Source: Megasphaera coli (GTDB lineage: Bacteria; Bacillota; Negativicutes; Veillonellales; Megasphaeraceae). From it: a stretch of 64,000 bases of DNA. This document shows, piece after piece, positions 34,278 through 42,387 of the stretch. Every line of letters begins with the position of its first letter. The first letter of the stretch is position 1. A program made the position numbers and the translations under genes. The stretch spans positions 40,088 to 104,087 of the forward strand of contig NZ_FMIY01000001.1 in NCBI RefSeq assembly GCF_900095855.1, read 5' to 3'. A model generated the notes under the pieces. It was not told the origin of the DNA. It searched no databases and saw only the letters and a program-made list of their open reading frames with translations.

Positions 34278-35670
34278 TCCCGTTTCCTCCCGTCATCCAA
34301 GCCCGATGCAAGGCCGCAACAGCCTCTTCCAACATATATTCCCGTATTTTCGCAAAAGACAATAAAAAGCGCCGCACTTGTAAATCGGCGGGCCGTTCAT
34401 AAAAAGTGCCCATCGGCAGGACCAGACAGCCCTCCCGCTTGGCCGCTTCCGTGAGCTCCGCCTCCGTCAGTGACGAGGTCAGGGCCAATTGACAATGAAT
34501 ACCCGATACGACGGGACTGACACCGGCGGCGTCTCCGAAGTACTGCCGTAAAAGTTGTTCCGTCTTCTTCCCCTTCTCCTGATAAAGCCGCCGAAGGCGA
34601 CGAATTTGTTTGTCCATTTCGCCGTCGTGGATGTACTCGGCAACAACACATTGTTCCGGAACGGACGCGCTCTGCCGAAAAAGAGCCTGCTCTTCATAAT
34701 ACCGGTCCATCAGGCGATTGGGCAAAGCCATATAACTGATGCGCACGAAAAAGGGCAGGACCTTTGATAAGGAGCCCAAGTAAATGACTCGGTTATTGCG
34801 GTCCAATCCCTGCAGGGCCGGAATGGGGCGTCCTTCATAACGAAGTTCACTGTCATAATCGTCTTCAATGATGAGCCCGTCCGTCTCTTCCGCCCATTGG
34901 AGCAACTTATGACGTTCCCCGGCAGACATGACCTTTCCCGTCGGAAATTGATGAGACGGCGTAACATAGGCAAGACTCGCTTTTTCCGCCTTCAGTCCGT
35001 CTATATCAAACCCCTTTTCCCCGACGGGAAGAGGCACGATTTCGTAACCGCCGGAACGGAAAATTTCCCGGGCCAAGCGAAATCCCGGTTCTTCCACGCC
35101 GATACGTCTATGCGTCAGCCGCAGAAGATGCCCTAAAATACGGAGCAATGTCGTAACACCGTTAGCAATAATAATATTGTCGGCTGCCGCATAAACGCCG
35201 CGTTTTTCATAGACATACCGGCTCAGTGTCTCCCGTAAGACAGGTGCGCCCTGTTCATCCTGCCCGGCCAACAGCATGTCCGGCCGTGAGAGGACGCGGT
35301 TCATATACTTTCGCCACAATACAAGGGGAAAACCGTCCAAGTCTACGTCGCCGCTGGCAAAGTCGTACATATACTGCCGCTTTTTTACAGCCGCCTCCGG
35401 AGCGGGGCTGATCGTTGGAACATATTTCTTCAAGGGTAAATCGGCCACGCAGTAGCGAGCCTTGCGGCGGCCTACAATATAGCCTTCATCGACAAGCTGG
35501 CTATAAGCGTTTTCAACCGTAAGTTTGCTCAAGCCCGTAAAGGTCGCCAGCGAACGCATAGACGGAAGCTTAGTACCCGGACACATACGTCCCTTTTCTA
35601 TTTCGCCTTTATAATATTCATAAATTTGCACATAATAGGGCGTTTTGGTTCGCCTGTCAATTTGCAGCAT
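34270..35670 (-). CDS. MocR-family regulator (GntR HTH fused to aminotransferase-like domain)
   Basis: A 466-residue fusion: residues 1-75 are a GntR winged helix (GTKLPSMRSLATFTGLSKLT), residues about 105-460 a fold-type I aminotransferase domain with the PLP Lys in LGSLSKVLPFFVRISY and IIEDDYDSELRY. MocR proteins such as GabR and PdxR use PLP or its external aldimine as effector. It heads the yhaO-yhaN operon and is divergent from bioB. Neither partner is a classical PLP-metabolism gene, so its target is unclear; control of its own operon or of bioB is possible. Confidence 0.88.
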   Translation of the reverse strand: MLQIDRRTKTPYYVQIYEYYKGEIEKGRMCPGTKLPSMRSLATFTGLSKLTVENAYSQLVDEGYIVGRRKARYCVADLPLKKYVPTISPAPEAAVKKRQYMYDFASGDVDLDGFPLVLWRKYMNRVLSRPDMLLAGQDEQGAPVLRETLSRYVYEKRGVYAAADNIIIANGVTTLLRILGHLLRLTHRRIGVEEPGFRLAREIFRSGGYEIVPLPVGEKGFDIDGLKAEKASLAYVTPSHQFPTGKVMSAGERHKLLQWAEETDGLIIEDDYDSELRYEGRPIPALQGLDRNNRVIYLGSLSKVLPFFVRISYMALPNRLMDRYYEEQALFRQSASVPEQCVVAEYIHDGEMDKQIRRLRRLYQEKGKKTEQLLRQYFGDAAGVSPVVSGIHCQLALTSSLTEAELTEAAKREGCLVLPMGTFYERPADLQVRRFLLSFAKIREYMLEEAVAALHRAWMTGGNGNG

Positions 35671-35769
35671 ATCGCCTGGGTTCCTCTATACGAAATATAC
35701 GTCTATTGTAACGAAAAAGAACCTTTTTGAAAAGCAAATTCACACGGCAGGCACTTAGTATCATCCTTA

Positions 35770-35803
35770 TTGTCAACTTTATTGTTTTATTTTAAGTTGA
35801 CCT
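35770..35803. promoter_or_regulatory. BirA (biotin repressor) operator of bioB
   Basis: TTGTCAACT (35770-35778), 16-bp spacer and AGTTGACCT (35795-35803): two 9-bp inverted half-sites at the spacing expected for BirA boxes. The right half overlaps the bioB -35, so biotin-loaded BirA would block transcription. Confidence 0.85.
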
Positions 35804-35825
35804 TATATTTCCCTTACGGTATACT
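35797..35825 (+). promoter_or_regulatory. Promoter of bioB
   Basis: TTGACC (35797-35802), 17-bp spacer, TATACT (35820-35825), 36 bp before the start codon. Confidence 0.8.
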
Positions 35826-35861
35826 GATACTGCCGATATACATATTTCCCAAGGAGGTACT

Positions 35862-36857
35862 ATGGATACATTGCAACTATTAACGTACACACAACGTATT
35901 CTGGACGGCGGCAGTCTGACATTTGACGAAGCCCTTGCGCTCCTTACGCTGAACGACGACGAAACGCCGCTCCTTCTCGCCATGGCCGACAAGATTCGGC
36001 ACCGTTTTCGCGGCAACGAGGTGGACTGTTGCGCCATCGTCGGCGGTCGCTCCGGCCGCTGTCCCGAAGATTGCCGGTTTTGCGCCCAATCGGCACACTA
36101 TCATACGGGACTGTCCGTTCATGCCCTGATCGAAATCGATGCCATGGTACGGGCCGCCTGCAAAGCAAAAACTGCCGGTGCTGCCCGCTTTTCCATCGTT
36201 ACAGGCGGCCGTTCCGTCGAAGAAGGACCGGAGTTCGAACGAATTTTACAGGCCGTGCCTCTTATTCGCGAAACCGTACACATAGAAGTATGCTGTTCGT
36301 TAGGCTTTATCGCAAAAAAACAACTGCTGGCTTTAAAAGAGGCGGGGATTTCACGTTACCATAGTAACATTGAGACGGCGCCTTCTTATTTTCCTCATAT
36401 TTGCAGCACCCACTCCTTTGCCGACAAAGCGGCTATGTTAAAACGCGTACAGGCGGTAGGACTGCGCCCCTGCTGCGGCGGTATTTTCGGACTCGGCGAA
36501 TCGTGCGAGCAGCGCCTGGAAATGGCATTTGCCCTGAAAGACCTCGGTATCGACTCGGTGCCGCTCAATATTTTAAATCCCATTAAGGGCACACCCTTGG
36601 AAAAAGCGCCCCCCCTTTCGCCATGGGAAATATTGCGCACCTTTGCGGTCTTCCGCTTTATTCTGCCGCACGCACAAATCCGCACGGCCGGCGGCAGAGA
36701 GGTTAATCTCCGCTCCATGCAGGCATATGCCCTCACATCCGGCCTGGACGGCCTTATGATCGGCGGCTACTTGACGACGAACGGCAACGAGACGCCGGTA
36801 GACCGCCAAATGCTGCGCGATTTAAACCGACGTCCCGCTACTCCCCGTCTGCCATAG
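35862..36857 (+). CDS. bioB: Biotin synthase
   Basis: A 331-residue radical-SAM enzyme inserting sulfur into dethiobiotin. The radical-SAM cluster CPEDCRFCAQS is at residues about 67-77; conserved YHSNIETAPSYF and GGIFGLGE also fit BioB. AAGGAGG precedes the ATG. It stands alone: no bioA, bioD or bioF is nearby in the window, so it may work on imported dethiobiotin or with distant genes. The BirA operator upstream confirms the biotin role. Its last 20 bp overlap the convergent hexokinase gene. Confidence 0.93.
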   Translation: MDTLQLLTYTQRILDGGSLTFDEALALLTLNDDETPLLLAMADKIRHRFRGNEVDCCAIVGGRSGRCPEDCRFCAQSAHYHTGLSVHALIEIDAMVRAACKAKTAGAARFSIVTGGRSVEEGPEFERILQAVPLIRETVHIEVCCSLGFIAKKQLLALKEAGISRYHSNIETAPSYFPHICSTHSFADKAAMLKRVQAVGLRPCCGGIFGLGESCEQRLEMAFALKDLGIDSVPLNILNPIKGTPLEKAPPLSPWEILRTFAVFRFILPHAQIRTAGGREVNLRSMQAYALTSGLDGLMIGGYLTTNGNETPVDRQMLRDLNRRPATPRLP

Positions 36858-38124
36858 CGATAGCTGCGGCAATAGCCGCGCCTACGAGTGCACCGTCCGC
36901 CGTATAGTGCGGTACGATTTCCAGTGTTTGATCCGAATCGTCGTCGGCGGACAGGCACGTTTGCGCAGCCCCTGCCATAACGGGCAGGCAGCCGCGCACA
37001 TGCAGGCATATACTGCCTTCAACCGCAATAACAACCTGTTCCGACGGCATGTTTTTCCCGTACAAGTACGTTAAGACAGCGGCAACGGATGTCCCCATCA
37101 ACTGAGACGCCCGCACAAAAAGAGACGTACCCAAATTGCAAATCCCTTCCGCTTCTTCCGGCGAAATAAGGCGATGCCAGAATTTCCCGGCCAACACTCG
37201 AAGCTGTTTAATCGACGCCGACGTAATCAGTTCGTTCATCCGGTCCGCACCTATGTGCGGTATATCGACGCAGCCCAAGTAAGACGTGACGACCTTTTGA
37301 AAGACACGGCTCACATAACCGCCGCTCACCATCTTTTCAAATACATGAAAACCCGGCTGCCGTGTTTCCGTATCGGCAGCATAATCCCAAACGGTACGCT
37401 CGCCATAGTCATAGCCGCCGGCTTCCAAATTGACGATTTCCCCGCTTGCCGCGTCATAGCAGCACATATTAAATCCCGTGCCGCAGACAAGGCCGATGGG
37501 GCAATTTTTTTCCGTATACGCAGCGGCCAACAAAGCGGCCGTCGTATCGTTGATGAGCGCTATAGGTTCAATATAAATAAGCCCTCGCCGCTTCAGCGCT
37601 TCCTTAAGCAATTCGTTAACCGCCTTGCCTTCAACGCCGCTTGTCCGAATCTCCTTGGACCAGGCCGTAAGCACACCATCGGCAAGGGACTTCCGGTCTA
37701 CGCCGAATGAAAAGGTATGCCCCAAAACGTAGCGCTTGTCCTTGTCCGCCACCTTTTCCACCAGTTCGGCCAACGCATCAAAAAGCGTTTCTCCGGTGGC
37801 TTCCTCTGCCGTCAAATCATATTCTCCGGAAACTCGCAAGGATTTCATCGCCTTTCGCTCGATGACATAATACCCTTTTCCCGTCAGGAATATACGGGCC
37901 GCCCGTATGGTCGAGCCGCCGAAATCAACGGCAATATACCGCCCCCACTCGCTTCCCGTCGGCAATCCGATAAAAGTACGCTCCTTGGCGAGAGACGACT
38001 CTCCGCCGGCCATGGCTTTTCGCATCTCCTCAAGAAAAGAATAGTAGCAACGGAGGATCCTTTCATCGGACTGGTAAAATGCGCTGCCTATTGTGAGCCA
38101 GTCTTTCCGTTTTCGTTCCGTCAT
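36838..38124 (-). CDS. Hexokinase of the eukaryotic-type family
   Basis: A 428-residue sugar kinase with the hexokinase N-domain AVDFGGSTIRAARI (phosphate 1), LGHTFSFGVDRKSL and SGVEG region, INDTTAALLAAAY (catalytic Asp in NDT), GLVCGTGFNMC (phosphate 2) and the C-terminal adenosine motif VEGSICLH. This order and spacing follow yeast/mammalian hexokinases rather than bacterial glucokinases or ROK kinases. It should phosphorylate glucose or other hexoses with ATP. TAGGAGG precedes the ATG at 38124. The stop overlaps convergent bioB, and the decayed IS begins about 35 bp upstream of its start. Confidence 0.87.
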   Translation of the reverse strand: MTERKRKDWLTIGSAFYQSDERILRCYYSFLEEMRKAMAGGESSLAKERTFIGLPTGSEWGRYIAVDFGGSTIRAARIFLTGKGYYVIERKAMKSLRVSGEYDLTAEEATGETLFDALAELVEKVADKDKRYVLGHTFSFGVDRKSLADGVLTAWSKEIRTSGVEGKAVNELLKEALKRRGLIYIEPIALINDTTAALLAAAYTEKNCPIGLVCGTGFNMCCYDAASGEIVNLEAGGYDYGERTVWDYAADTETRQPGFHVFEKMVSGGYVSRVFQKVVTSYLGCVDIPHIGADRMNELITSASIKQLRVLAGKFWHRLISPEEAEGICNLGTSLFVRASQLMGTSVAAVLTYLYGKNMPSEQVVIAVEGSICLHVRGCLPVMAGAAQTCLSADDDSDQTLEIVPHYTADGALVGAAIAAAIAMADGE

Positions 38125-38164
38125 AGCAACCTCCTACATATGCCTATTCTACCATACCTTGGGA

Positions 38165-38757
38165 TTATCCAATACTCAATATGTTGGTTACGTTTTTGAG
38201 AGGGAGAGAGCCGGCCGAGCACCTTTGTGGGAAATTGTTGGAGCGAAAGAGATAGCGCTTCATCCGGATCTGTAGGTCATCAAGAGAGTAAAATTTGAGA
38301 ACGCGTTTTTTAGCAAGGTGAGTGAACTCAGCGCCGTTATCGGTTTGAATGATCTTCGGCAGATACCCGAAGTGAGCGATCGCCCGGCGGATGAAGTCGC
38401 ATGTAGAATAGCTCGATTGCTCCTCATAGGCGTAGATAAAGCGCTCCCTTTCAGCCTCGTCAAGAGCCATGTATTGGAAGAAGTGTCTATCCTCGTCTGC
38501 CGTGTAACAAGCAGCAGGCACATGCTTACCATCCATTTGCCATTTCTTACCGAGGTCCGAGGGTGCGTCATAATGCTGCGGGGTATAAGGCTGTTGGGAG
38601 GAAGAAGCCTTTTTACAAAAGCCAAGACGCTGAAATACGCGAAAGAGAGCGCCCAGATGTCGTGAATAGCCTTTTTGTATCTTGAGCGATGGTCTACAAA
38701 GTCTTTGACTATTTCATAGATAACTTGTTCTGTCATTGTTAACTCAACCTTTCTCAT
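38165..38757 (-). pseudogene. Degenerate transposase (DDE integrase type)
   Basis: Pieces of one transposase lie in different frames: the N-terminus MRKVELTMTEQVIYEIVKDF (from 38757), an integrase core piece with KIIQTDNGAEFTH (from 38536 downward), and a C-terminal FYSLDDLQIRMKRYL piece. The core is much too short for a full rve domain and the catalytic Glu region is missing, so frameshifts and an internal deletion have inactivated it. AGGT lies before the first start. The family resembles rve-type (IS3/IS481-like) transposases; the exact IS is not recognised. Confidence 0.8.
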
Positions 38758-38809
38758 AGGTACCTCCTTATGTGTCTTATGGAGATACTATAGTAAACTT
38801 TTAACAGGG

Positions 38810-38856
38810 TGACAATTTCATTTGCGTTTCCCCTATGACAATATCATTTGTGTTTC
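38810..38856. repeat. Two 21-bp direct repeats at the IS end
   Basis: 38810-38830 and 38836-38856 agree at 19 of 21 positions (TGACAATnTCATTTGnGTTTC), 26 bp apart. Tandem repeats at an IS end are typical transposase-binding sites. Confidence 0.75.
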
Positions 38857-38886
38857 ATAATAACGCAGACTGACGCCGAAATATAC

Positions 38887-38915
38887 TTGACATTTTAAGA
38901 CTAAGGAATTAAAAT
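38887..38915 (+). promoter_or_regulatory. Promoter of the NYN gene
   Basis: TTGACA (38887-38892), 17-bp spacer, TAAAAT (38910-38915). The predicted 97-nt leader contains a terminator-like hairpin. Confidence 0.75.
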
Positions 38916-38942
38916 AAATACACAAATTAATTTGCTAATAGT

Positions 38943-39002
38943 GTCCTTGGTTGTAAGCCGTCCCCTAATATGGATTTGGCCGAACCCAAGGACTTTTATT
39001 TT
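38943..39002 (+). terminator. Terminator-like hairpin in the leader of the NYN gene (possible attenuator)
   Basis: GTCCTTGG (38943-38950) pairs with CCAAGGAC (38986-38993), followed by TTTTATTTTAT. It lies between promoter and ribosome binding site, so transcription would stop early unless the stem is prevented. Confidence 0.65.
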
Positions 39003-39019
39003 ATATAGGAGATGATCAG

Positions 39020-39703
39020 ATGAAAGTAGCGATTTTAGTAGATGGCGGTTTTTATCGTCAAAGGGCGCAAGCATGTAAAGGTGTTAAAACAGCTGAAGAA
39101 AGGGCAGACGAGTTAATCGAATATTGCCATCGACATCTTTATGAGCGCTCTAAAAAAGGGAAAAACAAGTATCAACATCAGCTATATCGTATCTTTTATT
39201 ATGACTGCCCACCCATGCGAAAAACCGTATATCATCCTCTTACACGGGAAAATATAGACTTTGCAAAAACGGACCTATACGAATGGACAATAAAATTTTT
39301 CGATGAGCTGAAAAGAAAAAGGAAGGTAGCTTTGCGATTGGGTAAGCTGGCCGACGAACAGGCACATTTCAATATCAGACAAGACATGTTGAGGAAGGTT
39401 TTAAATGGTTCCAGAACACTGAATGATTTAACGAAAAACGACTTTTGTATCAATGTTGAGCAAAAAGGCGTTGATATGAAAATCGGCATTGATATTACAT
39501 CACTAGCTTTTAAAAAACAGGTCGAAAGAATAATCTTGATTTCCGGTGATAGTGACTTCGTACCGGCTGCAAAACAAGCACGGCGGGAAGGAATAGATTT
39601 TATTCTTGACCCTCTTTATAATCATATAAAACCTGACCTGTACGAACACATTGACGGTCTGTATACTTGCGATTCTGACTATAGACCGAAAGAAAGTACT
39701 TAA
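39020..39703 (+). CDS. NYN-domain putative RNase
   Basis: A 227-residue NYN (PIN-like) protein with acidic motifs VAILVDGGFY at the N-terminus, an internal helical insert of about 100 residues rich in Lys/Arg, and LISGDSDFVPAAKQARR near residue 180. The family are Mg2+-dependent RNases acting in RNA decay or, in some cases, in defence or toxin roles. It lacks the LOTUS domain of the other NYN protein at 21848. The gene is visibly more AT-rich than its neighbours and adjoins a decayed IS, suggesting acquisition. AGGAG precedes the ATG. It is transcribed alone behind an attenuator-like leader. Confidence 0.85.
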   Translation: MKVAILVDGGFYRQRAQACKGVKTAEERADELIEYCHRHLYERSKKGKNKYQHQLYRIFYYDCPPMRKTVYHPLTRENIDFAKTDLYEWTIKFFDELKRKRKVALRLGKLADEQAHFNIRQDMLRKVLNGSRTLNDLTKNDFCINVEQKGVDMKIGIDITSLAFKKQVERIILISGDSDFVPAAKQARREGIDFILDPLYNHIKPDLYEHIDGLYTCDSDYRPKEST

Positions 39704-39719
39704 AACTCAAAAAAAAATA

Positions 39720-39749
39720 TTGACAAGAGTCCTTTAATTCTGATATATT
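39720..39749 (+). promoter_or_regulatory. Promoter of candidate small RNA 1
   Basis: TTGACA (39720-39725), 18-bp spacer, TATATT (39744-39749), just after the NYN stop. Confidence 0.7.
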
Positions 39750-39755
39750 CTAGCC

Positions 39756-39852
39756 ATTACAAAAACCGAATATCGGTTTTATCGGACGCGCGTCTTCGGA
39801 CAAGCGTCTTAATTTTTTATACGGACTCTGGCACAAAGCCGGAGTCTTTTTC
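39756..39852 (+). ncRNA. Candidate small RNA 1 (three hairpins)
   Basis: About 95 nt with no reading frame. Hairpin 1: AAAACCGA/TCGGTTTT (39762-39780). Hairpin 2: GACGC and GTC stems closed by a TTCG tetraloop (39785-39808), followed by a six-T run. Hairpin 3: GACTCTGGC/GCCGGAGTC (39824-39846) with TTTTT. The last two are both terminator-like, so two 3' ends are possible. The promoter and clean stems argue for a real RNA; identity is unknown. Confidence 0.6.
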
Positions 39853-39856
39853 ATTA

Positions 39857-39886
39857 TTGACAATTTATTTTTGCCTGTTGTAAGAT
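39857..39886 (+). promoter_or_regulatory. Possible promoter of candidate small RNA 2
   Basis: Perfect TTGACA (39857-39862), 18-bp spacer and TAAGAT (39881-39886). Confidence 0.5.
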
Positions 39887-39892
39887 ATTGTT

Positions 39893-39954
39893 ACAGAAAA
39901 AAAACTTCATGTTTTTGCGGGAACAGTATCGAAAGATATTGTTCCTATTTTTTT
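39893..39954 (+). ncRNA. Candidate small RNA 2 ending in a GNRA-looped terminator
   Basis: About 60 nt. An 11-bp stem GGAACAGTATC/GATATTGTTCC (39920-39945) with GAAA loop is followed by TATTTTTTT. The 5' part is A-rich and unstructured. A 52-codon frame through it (ATG at 39909) has no ribosome binding site and is not called. Confidence 0.5.
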
Positions 39955-40067
39955 GCCTTTATCAGCTCCTACCTAAATGGAAAGAGAGCAACTATTACTG
40001 CGGTTCCTTTTTGTTTTTCTTATACCTTTTAATTATAGGCTCGCCTTCTTTATGCCGTTGTTCATAA

Positions 40068-40096
40068 TTGCCATTCAGTCCATTATATCTTATACT
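40068..40096 (+). promoter_or_regulatory. Promoter upstream of thiS
   Basis: TTGCCA (40068-40073), 17-bp spacer, TATACT (40091-40096). Confidence 0.7.
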
Positions 40097-40124
40097 TTAT
40101 ATAGAGTGAGTCCGTAGTCCAGGT

Positions 40125-40175
40125 CACACGAAGGGGTACACCACCGTCGGTGTATTTTTTCGTGTGGCTTTTTTT
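40125..40175 (+). terminator. Terminator/attenuator directly in front of thiS
   Basis: CACACGAA and TACACC (40125-40142) pair with GGTGTA and TTCGTGTG (40149-40166); the GGGG/TTTT segment between can form G-U pairs, giving an 18-bp stem with a 6-nt loop. GCTTTTTTT follows. It lies only about 22 nt after the likely transcription start and 16 bp before the thiS ATG, so thi expression must depend on read-through. Confidence 0.8.
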
Positions 40176-40190
40176 ATGAACGGAGGTGTA

Positions 40191-40388
40191 ATGTTGATAA
40201 AAATTAACGGTCAACCCTTATTTGAAACGGAGATTTCCTTGGGAAGATACTTGGATGACAAGGGTTATAACCGCCTGCGGATTGCCGTAGAACGAAACGG
40301 AACGATTATCCCGAAAAGCGCCTATGATACGACGCTCCTTCAAGATAAAGACACCGTTGAAATCGTACAGTTCGTCGGCGGCGGCTGA
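40191..40388 (+). CDS. thiS: Sulfur carrier protein ThiS
   Basis: A 65-residue ubiquitin-fold protein ending in VGGG, whose terminal Gly is adenylated by ThiF and then carries sulfur as a thiocarboxylate to ThiG. The sequence [10 protein letters not shown]...[12 protein letters not shown] is typical. The ATG at 40191 has GGAGG 4-5 bp upstream; an earlier in-frame ATG at 40164 is a poor choice because it lies inside the terminator. First gene of thiSGHF. Confidence 0.9.
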   Translation: MLIKINGQPLFETEISLGRYLDDKGYNRLRIAVERNGTIIPKSAYDTTLLQDKDTVEIVQFVGGG

Positions 40389-40432
40389 TACCGAATAGGC
40401 AGGCTGATACCATTACAAGGAGGCTTTATAGT

Positions 40433-41200
40433 ATGAAAAATGATCCCTTACTCTTAGGCGGCCGTGAATTTACATCCCGCTTCATTCTCGGCTCCGGCAA
40501 ATATTCGGTCGCCCTCATCGATGCAGCCGTTGAAGAAGCCGGTGCGGAAATCATTACGCTTGCCCTGCGCCGGGCCGAAGCCGGGGAAAAAGACAACATT
40601 ATGGAACATATTCCCGAAACGGTTACGCTCCTGCCCAATACGTCGGGAGCGCGCAACGCCGATGAAGCGATCCGTATTGCGCGCCTGTCCCGTGAAGTCG
40701 GCTACGGCAGCTTCATAAAAATAGAAATCATGAGCGACACGAAATATCTCTTACCCGATAACAATGAAACGATTAAGGCTACGGAGATCCTTGCCAAAGA
40801 CGGCTTTGTCGTCCTGCCCTACATGTATCCCGACTTATACGCCGCCCGGGCGCTCGTCTCGGCAGGGGCTGCAGCCGTTATGCCCTTAGGTGCGCCCATC
40901 GGTACCAACAAGGGACTGTGTACGAAAGAGTTCATTAAAATTCTCGTTCGGGAAATCGACCTGCCTGTCATCGTCGACGCCGGCATCGGCCGCCCGTCGC
41001 AAGCATGTGAAGCCATGGAAATGGGTGCGGCCGCCATCATGGCTAATACGGCCGTCGCCACGGCCGGCAATGTTCCCTTAATGGCCCGTGCCTTTAAAGA
41101 AGCCGTCCGTGCCGGCAGAAATGCCTACCTGGCCGGTCTCGGCCGCATTAAAGAAGAGGCTGCCGCGTCCGATCCGCTTACCGGTTTTCTCGATTCGTAG
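40433..41200 (+). CDS. thiG: Thiazole synthase ThiG
   Basis: A 255-residue TIM-barrel enzyme forming the thiazole phosphate of thiamine from 1-deoxyxylulose 5-phosphate, ThiS-thiocarboxylate and dehydroglycine. The start [19 protein letters not shown], the central [20 protein letters not shown] and [14 protein letters not shown], and the phosphate-binding [20 protein letters not shown] are all family hallmarks. AAGGAGG precedes the ATG. Lies 44 bp after thiS and 12 bp before thiH. Confidence 0.95.
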   Translation: MKNDPLLLGGREFTSRFILGSGKYSVALIDAAVEEAGAEIITLALRRAEAGEKDNIMEHIPETVTLLPNTSGARNADEAIRIARLSREVGYGSFIKIEIMSDTKYLLPDNNETIKATEILAKDGFVVLPYMYPDLYAARALVSAGAAAVMPLGAPIGTNKGLCTKEFIKILVREIDLPVIVDAGIGRPSQACEAMEMGAAAIMANTAVATAGNVPLMARAFKEAVRAGRNAYLAGLGRIKEEAAASDPLTGFLDS

Positions 41201-41212
41201 AAGGAGGCCATA

Positions 41213-42376
41213 ATGAGTACAACAAGAACGGACCACATGAAATATCTGCCCCACATGGACATCTTGTCATCAGGCATGCTCGATGACGTGCTCCTTTACC
41301 GCAATGCTTTTCACAACGAAGATTATACGGGCCGTGACGTACGGTCGGCCCTGCAAAAGGATGACCTTTCGCCGCACGACTTTATGGCCCTTCTCTCTAC
41401 GGCGGCCCTTCCCTTCCTGGAAAAAATGGCACAAAAAGCCAAAACCGTTACAAGGGAGCACTTCGGCAATTCCGTCGCCCTGTTCACGCCCGTTTATTTT
41501 GCCAATTACTGTGAAAATCACTGCGTCTACTGCGGTTTTAACTCGCACAATAATATTAAACGGGCCCGCCTGACGGAAGAAGAGCTCCATACGGAATGCC
41601 GCAGCATTGCATCTACGGGGCTGGAAGAAGTTCTCATGCTGACCGGTGAAAGCCGCCGCATGTCCGATGTCGAATACATCGGCAAAGCCGTCAAAATTGC
41701 ACGTTCCTACTTCCGGGTTATCGGCCTGGAAATATATCCGGTCAATGTGGCCGAATACAAATACCTGCATGACTGCGGCGCCGACTATGTAACGGTATTT
41801 CAGGAAACATACAACTCCGACACCTATGAGAAGCTGCACCTGGCAGGCTCCAAACGCATCTTCCCCTACCGTTTCTACGCGCAGGAACGGGCTATTTTGG
41901 GCGGCATGCGCGGTGTCGGCTTCGCGGCGCTTCTCGGCCTCGACGATTATCAGCGCGATGCCGTTGCAACGGGCATACACGCCGCCCTTTTGCAGCGTAA
42001 ATATCCGCATGCGGAAATTGCCCTCTCCTGTCCGCGCTTGCGTCCGATTATCAATAACGACAAAATCAACCCGAAAGACGTCGATGAACGGCGCCTGGTA
42101 CAAATTATCTGCGCCTATCGCCTCTTTCTCCCCTTCGCTTCCATTACGGTTTCCAGCCGTGAAAATGCACGTTTTCGCAATAATATCATCAAAATTGCGG
42201 CTACAAAAATCTCTGCCGGTGTCTGCGTCGGTATCGGCGCGCATTTAGATGCGGAAGGTACCGAAAAAGGGGACGAACAGTTTGAAATTTCGGATAATCG
42301 CTCTTTCAGCGAAGTGTACGCAGCTGTAAAAGATGCGGGCATGCAGCCCGTAACAAGTGATTATATTTTTGTCTAA
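41213..42376 (+). CDS. thiH: 2-iminoacetate synthase ThiH
   Basis: A 387-residue radical-SAM enzyme that splits tyrosine to dehydroglycine and p-cresol, the oxygen-sensitive route to the thiazole nitrogen and carbon. The cluster motif CENHCVYCGF is at residues about 101-110, and the chain has the ThiH layout with HLAGSKRIFPYRFYAQERA downstream. It replaces the aerobic ThiO route, consistent with an anaerobe. AAGGAGG precedes the ATG. Confidence 0.95.
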   Translation: MSTTRTDHMKYLPHMDILSSGMLDDVLLYRNAFHNEDYTGRDVRSALQKDDLSPHDFMALLSTAALPFLEKMAQKAKTVTREHFGNSVALFTPVYFANYCENHCVYCGFNSHNNIKRARLTEEELHTECRSIASTGLEEVLMLTGESRRMSDVEYIGKAVKIARSYFRVIGLEIYPVNVAEYKYLHDCGADYVTVFQETYNSDTYEKLHLAGSKRIFPYRFYAQERAILGGMRGVGFAALLGLDDYQRDAVATGIHAALLQRKYPHAEIALSCPRLRPIINNDKINPKDVDERRLVQIICAYRLFLPFASITVSSRENARFRNNIIKIAATKISAGVCVGIGAHLDAEGTEKGDEQFEISDNRSFSEVYAAVKDAGMQPVTSDYIFV

Positions 42377-42387
42377 CAGGTTTCGCC

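Larger units (their letters stand above)
38165..38856. mobile_element. Decayed insertion sequence
   Basis: The broken transposase together with the paired 21-bp repeats at 38810-38856 marks one end of an insertion sequence. The opposite end was not found; it may have been lost near the hexokinase promoter. Confidence 0.7.

Noticed and set aside
38810..38856. The paired 21-bp repeats as a CRISPR fragment.
   Set aside because: Only two copies with a 5-bp gap, next to a transposase remnant; they fit transposase binding sites.
39909..40067. A 52-codon hydrophobic frame resembling a type I toxin peptide.
   Set aside because: It has no ribosome binding site and a strong terminator lies within its first 45 bp.
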